Assembly: GCF_900129465.1 (NCBI RefSeq) | Contig: NZ_FSRA01000001.1 | Location: 2,296,482-2,360,481, forward strand | Origin: Chitinophaga niabensis | GTDB taxonomy: Bacteria; Bacteroidota; Bacteroidia; Chitinophagales; Chitinophagaceae | Length of the DNA: 64,000 nucleotides | Direction: 5' to 3' | In this document: in pieces, positions 1-6,602 of the stretch | Layout: each line of letters begins with the position of its first letter | How positions within the stretch are numbered: position 1 is the first letter of the stretch | The notes under the pieces: generated by a model | Database searches by the model: none | Seen by the model: the letters and a program-made list of their open reading frames with translations, nothing else | What the model was told of the DNA's origin: nothing | Position numbers and translations under genes: made by a program

Positions 1-1820
1 ACGCCGGCCACGGCCTGCTTCTGCACAGCCACTTTAGCCTCATATGGTGCCAGTGCTTCTTCTTTCAGCAGGAATTGAATAGTGTCCTGCGATAGCGAAC
101 TGTTATATTGCTGCAGCGTTTCCTTCAGTGCATTTACCGCATCCGCATTAATGTAGCGGATATTCAGCAGATCGATCACGGCGCCCTGCATGCTGCGGAT
201 GGCAGCCAGCAGTTCCACCAGCTGGTCCAGGGAGGTAACGGTTACATTCTTAATGTTGATCACCAGCTGCTCCACCTTCTTTTCCACTGCCTGCAAAGCT
301 TCCCGGGCGTGCTGGCGTTGTGCCTGCACCTTCGCAAATTCATCGATGGCGGTGTCCGCAATTTCGCGGATATTGGCCAAAGGAGCGGCCATATTGAAGG
401 TAGCTTCGTCCTTTATCCAGAAGTAGGCATCCAGCAGGTCGTTGGCTCTTTTGTAGATATCTTCATAGAGATTTTCGTAACTATCCTCCTTCTGCAACAG
501 CAGGATCACCTCCTGGCTTTCGCTCATAGCACTTACAATATCTTTGTTCCCGATCTTGTAAAGTACATTGCCGGTCATGGCGGTATTTTCCTGGAGAGCC
601 GCCGTATACGGCGTTTGCCAGATCTGCACCTGGTGGTGCCTTACCGCTTCGTTTTCCGAGCGGAAATACACCAGCGTACCATCATTGAATACTGTGAAGC
701 CATTACAGATGATGGGTGTTTCCACCTGCTGCGCAATCATATTGTACGACATCAGCAGGTAGGTATTGGTAGTTTTCTGGTAGAAAATGTACAGAAAATC
801 TTCTCCGTTAGGCGATGCAATGCTGCGGACAAATTCCAGGCCCACCAAATCCGATTCGAATATTTTGTGTTCTCCGTTCTGGAGATAATATCCGTTGGCG
901 AAGATCACGCCCTGATTGTCTGGCAGCAATACGCCTGCATCTACCAGTGCGGGGATAGGCACAACCTGCTTGGTGCGTACATTGAAAATATACGCGCGAA
1001 AAGTTTCCTGGTAGGGCTTTATTTTAATGGCGATCAGGTTACCCAGATCGGCATAGTGATATTCCGCATCATCGAGTTGCTGATCACTGTTCTGCACCGG
1101 TTCGGAGAAAATACCTTTTCCTGTGTCTGTGTTGTTTTCAATTTTGAAAGTGATATCGCCGTGAAGGGCTTCAATAAAAACCTTGTCCAGCACCGAAATA
1201 TGCGGATGCCTGCCGAGGCGGCGGTTGCTCAGATCTGTCTGGATCCAGTCAAAATCGTGCTGCGCTGCTTTCTTTACTTCATGAATACTACGATCGTCCA
1301 CATACAACAACTGATGCTCTTTTATCAGCCATTTGAATGCTTTTCTGTCGTCCGGGTTCTTGCTCGTCTGGAAGATCATGTAGAGATAATTTTCCGTGCG
1401 CACGAACCGGGCGAAGATGGAATCGCGGTAGTATTTGTACAGATTGGTGAAATCCGTGATGAAGCCGGCATCTTCTATCAGTACCAGCGGCTGCGGCTCA
1501 AAGTGGCTGCCACTGAACTTATAGATGCTGAACACATCGCTCAGTTTGATATCTTCTCTTAAACCAAAATGAACGTTATAGGCAAATATGGTCAGGTTAC
1601 CGAGCGCTACGATACCACGCGCCACACCGTTATTTTCTGTGGTGATACGCTGGTTGGCGATGAGCTGGAAGCCTTTGGAATTGAATATTTCCTTACGGGC
1701 AACGTTCAGTTTTGCCAAACGCTGCACCAGGTCCTGCCGCTGCTCGTTTAAACGGTTCCGGATGATCTCATACGTACCTGCATCCAGTATGGCTGTTGTG
1801 TTGTTTTCAGTACCTGCCAT
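1..1820 (-). CDS. DUF3686-type 'DNA repair ATPase', partial (C-terminal part outside the window)
   Basis: An open frame on the minus strand starts at an ATG at 1820 (MAGTENNTTAILDAGTYEII) and stays open to base 1, giving 606 visible residues. The visible part matches what I know of the large Bacteroidota proteins annotated as DNA repair ATPase (DUF3686), whose AAA+ motor lies near the C-terminus and would be beyond the left edge. No Walker motifs are visible here, as expected. The end of the visible part is coiled-coil-like. It is the last visible gene of the flotillin/PspA operon, 13 bp after the flotillin stop. In this context a role in membrane or envelope stress is more likely than DNA repair; that is inference. 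Family assignment is from pattern memory. Confidence 0.75.
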   Translation of the reverse strand, partial: MAGTENNTTAILDAGTYEIIRNRLNEQRQDLVQRLAKLNVARKEIFNSKGFQLIANQRITTENNGVARGIVALGNLTIFAYNVHFGLREDIKLSDVFSIYKFSGSHFEPQPLVLIEDAGFITDFTNLYKYYRDSIFARFVRTENYLYMIFQTSKNPDDRKAFKWLIKEHQLLYVDDRSIHEVKKAAQHDFDWIQTDLSNRRLGRHPHISVLDKVFIEALHGDITFKIENNTDTGKGIFSEPVQNSDQQLDDAEYHYADLGNLIAIKIKPYQETFRAYIFNVRTKQVVPIPALVDAGVLLPDNQGVIFANGYYLQNGEHKIFESDLVGLEFVRSIASPNGEDFLYIFYQKTTNTYLLMSYNMIAQQVETPIICNGFTVFNDGTLVYFRSENEAVRHHQVQIWQTPYTAALQENTAMTGNVLYKIGNKDIVSAMSESQEVILLLQKEDSYENLYEDIYKRANDLLDAYFWIKDEATFNMAAPLANIREIADTAIDEFAKVQAQRQHAREALQAVEKKVEQLVINIKNVTVTSLDQLVELLAAIRSMQGAVIDLLNIRYINADAVNALKETLQQYNSSLSQDTIQFLLKEEALAPYEAKVAVQKQAVAG

Positions 1821-1833
1821 GCTATCTTCTTAA

Positions 1834-3861
1834 TTACAACTTCTTATTAGATATACCCAGGCTATTAGCCAGTGCTGCCAGGTTCAGCAGCGAAGAGCGG
1901 TCGCTTTCCGTGCTGTTCTGTTGCATTTTCAGCAACAGGCTGGAGATTGTCAGGTTTTTAATATCGTTGGATGAAATGTTGTATTTATCCGCAAAATCCC
2001 GGATACGTACCAGCAGATCGCCACCATTGGTGCCATCGCCGAGGAGGGCCGTTTTGAGATGCGTAGCATGTTCGCTTTCGTTGATCAGGCGGTCGAAACC
2101 TTTGGCATTTGATACCTGGTTGATGATGTTCTGGAAGAACATGGTTTCACCACCTACGATATCAATCCTGGCAGATTTGAGTGCATCGCCCAATACAGCA
2201 GCCTGTGCATCTGCAATATCTTTCTGGATACTGATCTGCGCCAGTGCGATATCTTTTTCTTTGGTGAGCAGCAATTTGAACTCTTCGTGCTCCTTGCCTA
2301 CTGCGTCCAGCTTCTTCATGGCTTCCGCTTTTTCTTCTATACCTGCAGCTTCCGCCAGGGCTTTCTCTTTGGTTACTTCTGCCTGGGAAAGACCTTCCTT
2401 TCTTCTCGCCTCCGCCACTTTCTCAATGATGTTGGCATCTGCGATACCTTGCCTTTCTGTAGCCTCTGCTTTGGCAATCATTACTTCAGCTTCAGACAAA
2501 CCTACAGCAGCTTCTTCCCTCGCCTGCGCTTCCGCCAGCATTTTGCGGGCTTCTGCTTCCTTGATGGCTGATTCTTTCTTCGCTTCCGCGTCGATCACCA
2601 TTTGTTTGGCTTTTTCTTCTGCCGCTTTCTTTTCAGCTTCGGCAGCTTTCACCGTGTAGATCAGTTTTTCTTCCGCCTGCTGGGTGGCTTTAGTGATACC
2701 TACTGTTTTCTCACGTTCAACACCACGGAAGGCTTCCAGGTCTTTTACACCCTGTTGTTCTTCCACCACACCTTTCTCCAGGCGTACGCGGTCGCGGATC
2801 ACGTCCTGGATATTTTTGCGTTCCACCTCCAGGGTTTTCTCCTTTTCGATCTGCGCCAATGTTACAATTTTCTCACGCTCAGTGGCTTCCAGGGCGCGGT
2901 CTTTCTCCACTCTTTCTGTTTCTACCGCATCCGTACGTTGTTTATTTTTCTCCGCAATGATGATCTGGCGAAGTTTGTTTTCTTCCTGTACTGCCAGCGA
3001 TTCATCTGTTTTAATACGGACAGATGTGGATCTGAGGCGTTCCTCTTCACGCACCTTTATGATCTCTGCATTTTCGCGGGCACGGATGTTGTCGATCTCT
3101 CTTTTCTGCTTCTCTTCTTTCTCCGCCATTTGACGCTCCAGTTCAAGGATAGCTTCCCGTGCTTCCACGTCCTGCTTCTTGATCACTTTTTCTTCCTCCC
3201 GTTTGATCAGGTTCGCTTTGATATTTTGTTCCGCTGTGAGTTCGGTGATCTTTTTGATACCCTGTGAATCAAGGATGTTCTGTGCGCTCAGGAATTTCAT
3301 TTCCGTTTGCTCCAGGTAGTCGATGGCACAGTCATCGAGGATATAGCCGTTCAGATCGGTACCGATGATGTTGAGGATCTCTGTTCTGAATTCACGGCGT
3401 GCTTCGTACAGTTCAATGAAATCAAATTTCTTACCAACGGTTTTCAGGGCTTCAGAGAACTTGGCCTCAAAAAGGTTGCGCAGCGTGTCTACATCACTGG
3501 CCCTTTCCGTGCCAATGATCTGTGCCACGTTCAGTACGTCGTCTATATTTTTGTTCACCCTCACAAAGAACGCTACTTTGATATCTGCACGGATATTATC
3601 CTTACAGATCAAACCATCCGTTTCCATCCGGTCGATCTGCAGTTTCTTAACGGAAATATCCATGATCTCCATTTTGTGCAAAATGGGGATCACGTACATA
3701 CCTCTGTTAAAAGCCACTTTGCCGCCACCTACACCGGTACGTACAATAGCTTTGCCCTGAGGTATTTTCCGGTACCATGCAGCGAAGGCATACAGAATAA
3801 TGAACAACAGAAAAACAACACCGCCAACAAACAGCAAGGTGATTCCTCCTAAAGCTCCCAT
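1834..3861 (-). CDS. Flotillin / YqiK-like SPFH (band 7) protein
   Basis: 675 residues. One N-terminal membrane segment (about residues 5-30, GGVVFLLFIILYAFAAWY) is followed by an SPFH/band-7 domain (about 35-210, starting RKIPQGKAIVRTGVGGGKV). A very long charged coiled coil rich in Ala, Glu and Lys runs from about 215 to 560, and a short C-terminal domain follows. This is the flotillin architecture; the proteins oligomerise on the inner membrane and organise membrane microdomains. It sits between the OB-fold membrane protein (63 bp upstream) and the large ATPase (13 bp downstream). This matches the E. coli YqiJ-YqiK pairing with added PspA. Confident of the family; the cellular process is inferred. 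Confidence 0.92.
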   Translation of the reverse strand: MGALGGITLLFVGGVVFLLFIILYAFAAWYRKIPQGKAIVRTGVGGGKVAFNRGMYVIPILHKMEIMDISVKKLQIDRMETDGLICKDNIRADIKVAFFVRVNKNIDDVLNVAQIIGTERASDVDTLRNLFEAKFSEALKTVGKKFDFIELYEARREFRTEILNIIGTDLNGYILDDCAIDYLEQTEMKFLSAQNILDSQGIKKITELTAEQNIKANLIKREEEKVIKKQDVEAREAILELERQMAEKEEKQKREIDNIRARENAEIIKVREEERLRSTSVRIKTDESLAVQEENKLRQIIIAEKNKQRTDAVETERVEKDRALEATEREKIVTLAQIEKEKTLEVERKNIQDVIRDRVRLEKGVVEEQQGVKDLEAFRGVEREKTVGITKATQQAEEKLIYTVKAAEAEKKAAEEKAKQMVIDAEAKKESAIKEAEARKMLAEAQAREEAAVGLSEAEVMIAKAEATERQGIADANIIEKVAEARRKEGLSQAEVTKEKALAEAAGIEEKAEAMKKLDAVGKEHEEFKLLLTKEKDIALAQISIQKDIADAQAAVLGDALKSARIDIVGGETMFFQNIINQVSNAKGFDRLINESEHATHLKTALLGDGTNGGDLLVRIRDFADKYNISSNDIKNLTISSLLLKMQQNSTESDRSSLLNLAALANSLGISNKKL

Positions 3862-3924
3862 AGTCTTGAATTTGATTTTAATGTTAAGATTGATGTATTT
3901 TCATTCAGGTAAAGAGAAGTATGC

Positions 3925-4596
3925 CTACACAATATTTGCCAGGTTAACTTCGGGCACTACGATATAATATTTTTTATCCGGCGATTCATCCATGATCATC
4001 ACATCAGCATCGAAGCGGATGGCTTCACCGGTTTTGCTTTTTACGTTGATCCGCATTACATCCCCCTGCACTTTCAGTTCCGCGAACCCAATGGTATCGC
4101 CGGAGATGCTGGACAGCATGCGGGCATTACGGCCCAGCAGGTCCTGCGCCTCTTCTCCGTTATAGCCCATGGCGTGATATAATTTAATGAGTGGTTTGGT
4201 AGCGAAGCGGGTAATGATAAAAGCTACGAAAATAACGGGTAACAGGATGAAAACGGACATCCAGCCCCAGGTAACAAGGTTAAGCACAATGGACGAGGCC
4301 AGCGTAATAATCCAGGCTATTAGTTTGAAAACAGATAAAACGATCATGAAGGGTACTTTGCCTACGTTCACAAAGGACAACAGTTTATCCCAGGTGGAGC
4401 TGTCGCCTCCGTGGTCGAGGTCTGCATCGGTATCCACATCTACATCCGTGTCAATGCCGTCTGCATCCAGATCGCCATCGCCCAGTACACTGCCGAAAAT
4501 GAGGTTAAAGATCCAGTATATAACGGTAACGCCGGTGGTTACCGTCATGATGGCGTTACTGAGCGGATTAAATAACAGTTCAACTATATTAGCCAT
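3925..4596 (-). CDS. YqiJ/NfeD-like (DUF1449) membrane protein with C-terminal OB-fold
   Basis: 223 residues. Hydrophobic segments lie at about 10-35, 80-105 and 108-130. A C-terminal soluble region of about 90 residues looks like an NfeD-type OB-fold (LLGRNARMLSSIS, then FAELKVQGDVMRINVKSK). Between the first and second membrane segments is a short, strikingly acidic loop (about residues 40-65) in which Asp alternates with small residues, like a Ca2+-binding or highly charged periplasmic loop. NfeD/YqiJ proteins partner with flotillins, and the flotillin gene follows directly. PspA lies 6 bp upstream, indicating one transcript. The function of the acidic loop is unknown. Confidence 0.82.
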   Translation of the reverse strand: MANIVELLFNPLSNAIMTVTTGVTVIYWIFNLIFGSVLGDGDLDADGIDTDVDVDTDADLDHGGDSSTWDKLLSFVNVGKVPFMIVLSVFKLIAWIITLASSIVLNLVTWGWMSVFILLPVIFVAFIITRFATKPLIKLYHAMGYNGEEAQDLLGRNARMLSSISGDTIGFAELKVQGDVMRINVKSKTGEAIRFDADVMIMDESPDKKYYIVVPEVNLANIV

Positions 4597-4602
4597 AGAT
4601 CA

Positions 4603-5313
4603 TCAGGGATTATCAGCGATACCCAGTTTTTCCTTGATCGCTTTCAAGTCTTTTTCGATAGATAAAGCGTCGTCTTTTAAAAGTGTATCCAATTCATCTT
4701 TCAGTGTATTCTTTTCGCGGGCAATTTCACCATAGGCTTTGGCCAGGGCTTCCTGGTCTTCTACCTTGGCTTTCATCCTTTCCAGCATGGCAATGGTTCC
4801 GTTATTATCCAGCTGGGCGAGTTGTTTATTCACCTGTTCGGTAGCTTTGCTTACTTTGGCCCTGGCCTTGAGCGTTCTCAGTTCCTTTTCCCACTTATCC
4901 ATATTATCCCTGAGGATCTCCGTGTTTCGGAGCATCTCGGCGGAGGATTGCTGTAAAGCCACTACCTGTGTGCTCAGTGCTTCGGATTCCGTATAAAATT
5001 TACGGCGTAAAGAAAGCGCTTCCCGGGCTAATTCTTCTGCTTTCACCAGGTCAACTTGTCCAGCCTGGGCTTTTTGCATGATCAAAATAGCTTTTTCTCC
5101 ATAATTAAGCGATTCTTTCTGGCAATTGGCCTGTTCATTTTCCGTGCGGATAGCGAGGGCCTTTACTTTCGCGTAGGCTTCCGTTGCGTCCACCAGGTCT
5201 TGCCGCAATTCACGCAGCCCCTGCTCCGTCATTTTAACAGGATCTTCCATTTTTTCCACCGCGGCATGTATTTCCGCCTGGCCTATTCTGAAAAGTCGTT
5301 TGAAAATGTTCAT
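4603..5313 (-). CDS. pspA: PspA/IM30 family membrane-remodelling protein
   Basis: 236 residues, almost entirely helical and coiled coil, starting MNIFKRLFRIGQAEIHAAVEK. This is the typical PspA/Vipp1 amphipathic N-terminus and alpha-1 hairpin, including the usual 'ED P' turn (MEDPVKMTEQGLRELRQDL). Length is normal for the family (about 220-260). PspA/Vipp1 proteins are ESCRT-III relatives that assemble on damaged membranes. The gene is second in a minus-strand operon, 23 bp after a YbjN/DUF2170-like gene and 6 bp before the NfeD-like gene. No pspF-type enhancer-binding protein is present; regulation probably involves the divergent XRE gene. Confidence 0.92.
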   Translation of the reverse strand: MNIFKRLFRIGQAEIHAAVEKMEDPVKMTEQGLRELRQDLVDATEAYAKVKALAIRTENEQANCQKESLNYGEKAILIMQKAQAGQVDLVKAEELAREALSLRRKFYTESEALSTQVVALQQSSAEMLRNTEILRDNMDKWEKELRTLKARAKVSKATEQVNKQLAQLDNNGTIAMLERMKAKVEDQEALAKAYGEIAREKNTLKDELDTLLKDDALSIEKDLKAIKEKLGIADNP

Positions 5314-5336
5314 GGCTTAATGTTTTATTTATATTC

Positions 5337-5747
5337 CTATAATTTCGAAAAATCAATGATCTGTTGCGAATATTCGCTTAGCAGCAGGCCCAGGGAGTTG
5401 ATCGCACCTTCAAATTCATTAAAGTCGATATTCCCCAGCTGCATGGTGTAGCGGAACAACACTTTATTACCTTCTTCATTAATAACAAAGGCACCGTGTA
5501 TGGTATCCCTGTTCTTCTGCAGCAGTTTTTTAAACATTTCCGCATGATCCCCGCGGAACGAAAAAAGGAACTGCTCCATAATTAAGATAGGTGGAGCGAT
5601 GCCGATGATCAGGTTATTAATACCATCAGGCTGATTATCGATCTTCAGGATGCCATTCTGCTCGTTTTTATAAACGATCCGGCAATTGAGCCTGGTAGCA
5701 AAATCTTCAATGGTATCGATATAGTTCATTCGGGTTGTTTTATTCAT
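5337..5747 (-). CDS. YbjN/DUF2170-like small protein heading the pspA-flotillin operon
   Basis: 136 residues from the ATG at 5747 (MNKTTRMNYIDTIEDF); a second possible ATG is at 5729. The alternating alpha/beta pattern (IVYKNEQNGILKIDNQ, LIIGIAPPILIMEQFLF, GAFVINEEGNKVLFRYTM) resembles the YbjN / type III chaperone-like fold, and also E. coli YjfI (DUF2170), encoded beside the PspA homologue YjfJ. I cannot separate these two assignments. The gene is first in the operon, directly below a canonical Bacteroidota promoter. AAGGA immediately before the first ATG is too close to act as a normal ribosome site, so the 5729 start is a real alternative. Probably an adaptor or chaperone for the PspA system (inference). 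Confidence 0.7.
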   Translation of the reverse strand: MNKTTRMNYIDTIEDFATRLNCRIVYKNEQNGILKIDNQPDGINNLIIGIAPPILIMEQFLFSFRGDHAEMFKKLLQKNRDTIHGAFVINEEGNKVLFRYTMQLGNIDFNEFEGAINSLGLLLSEYSQQIIDFSKL

Positions 5748-5755
5748 TTCCTTAT

Positions 5756-5786
5756 CAAATGTACAAAAACAAAACACAATTGCAAA
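5756..5786 (-). promoter_or_regulatory. Bacteroidota promoter of the ybjN-pspA-flotillin operon
   Basis: On the minus strand a TTTG (-33 box, 5783-5786) is followed by exactly 19 bases and then TACATTTG (-7 box, 5756-5763). This is a full match to the TTTG-N19-TAnnTTTG consensus used by the Bacteroidota primary sigma factor. Transcription would begin about 5-8 bases further on, leaving a very short leader before the first ATG at 5747. Confidence 0.7.
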
Positions 5787-5821
5787 TTAAATTAGCACAA
5801 TAGATAAAATAATTTGCCTTA

Positions 5822-5829
5822 TATTTGTG
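5822..5829 (+). promoter_or_regulatory. Possible -7 box for the XRE regulator
   Basis: TATATTTG fits TAnnTTTG, but it lies only 3 bases before the preferred ATG at 5833 and no TTTG is found 19 bases upstream. If used, the mRNA would be leaderless or start inside the gene. Weak call. Confidence 0.3.
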
Positions 5830-5832
5830 GGG

Positions 5833-6510
5833 ATGACAAAAATAGGAGCCAATATCAAGAAGATAAGAACAACGAAAGGCCTTAGCCAGCAGGCTTTTGC
5901 CGATCTGTTTGAACTTACCAGGGGGAATATTTCGTCTTACGAGGAAAACCGGGCGGAACCGCGGATCGATACCGTGGTACGCATTGCCAATCATTTTTGC
6001 ATTCCGCTGGATAATTTTGTGAAGCAGTCCCTGACTATCAACGAGATCCTGCAATTCAACGGGGACAAGCTCATCGATGATGCCAACCGTATCATCAACC
6101 TGCAGATGCGGGAGGTGCCCTTTATGAACGATAATATTTACATGAAATGCAGTCACCGCGAGCTGCAGTTTAACGAATGGGGCACATTCCCGAAACTGGT
6201 ACTGCCGGAGGCGGGCAACCTGCAGCTGGTGGCGCTTACTTTTAACCACAACATTCCCCGTCATGCTTCTACTTCCCAATTCCAGGTGAACGATGTGTTG
6301 ATCTTTGAAGAAGTAACCCAGCAAAACATTCATTTATGCCAGCATAAAACAGGGCTGTATGCCGCCGAACAGGAAATTATGATCGGACAGTTTGAAATGA
6401 AGGACGGGCAAATAGACCTTGTATTAAATGATTTCAAGAAGCATCGTTTTAATTTCAAACAGGAGAAGTTGTTCTGGAAGCTGTTTGGGGTGTATCAGCG
6501 GGTAGGCTGA
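5833..6510 (+). CDS. XRE-family transcriptional regulator
   Basis: 225 residues from the ATG at 5833; a GTG two codons upstream is less likely. Residues about 4-60 form a clear XRE/Cro helix-turn-helix (IGANIKKIRTTKGLSQQAFA, then NISSYEENRAEPRIDTVVRI). The C-terminal 150 residues resemble the sensing half of CI/LexA-type repressors (DVLIFEEV, then YAAEQEIMIGQFEM), but I see no clear Ser-Lys protease dyad. The gene is divergent from the pspA/flotillin operon with a shared 85-bp intergenic region, so it is the obvious candidate regulator of that operon. That link is inference. Confidence 0.85.
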   Translation: MTKIGANIKKIRTTKGLSQQAFADLFELTRGNISSYEENRAEPRIDTVVRIANHFCIPLDNFVKQSLTINEILQFNGDKLIDDANRIINLQMREVPFMNDNIYMKCSHRELQFNEWGTFPKLVLPEAGNLQLVALTFNHNIPRHASTSQFQVNDVLIFEEVTQQNIHLCQHKTGLYAAEQEIMIGQFEMKDGQIDLVLNDFKKHRFNFKQEKLFWKLFGVYQRVG

Positions 6511-6516
6511 TAACCT

Positions 6517-6602
6517 GCGCTGCATTGATCAGGAAAAGGTTTGCGCTGCCATTGACCAGGAAAGGGTTTGCCCTGCATTGATCAGGAAAAGGTTTGCGCT
6601 GC
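6517..6602. repeat. Three-copy 26-27 bp tandem repeat covering the 3' end of the ydeP-like gene
   Basis: Three head-to-tail units of about 26 bp (6517-6542, 6543-6569, 6570-6595), plus the first 7 bases of a fourth (6596-6602). Units 1 and 3 differ at one position; unit 2 has one insertion and two substitutions. The third unit contains the last codons and stop of the minus-strand oxidoreductase gene. The two others lie in the 71-bp gap between it and the convergent XRE gene. It looks like local duplication of the gene end. Confidence 0.85.

Noticed and set aside
108..1562. Long plus-strand reading frame opposite the DUF3686 ATPase gene.
   Set aside because: It lies antisense to a coherent coding region and has no recognisable domain; Cys/His/Phe-rich composition is typical of an antisense shadow.
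2602..3267. Plus-strand frame of 221 codons inside the flotillin gene.
   Set aside because: Antisense to the coiled-coil part; phenylalanine-rich artefact of Glu/Lys codons on the other strand.
5755..6333. Minus-strand frame opposite the XRE regulator gene.
   Set aside because: The plus strand has a clear helix-turn-helix protein, and the minus frame has no domain or ribosome site.
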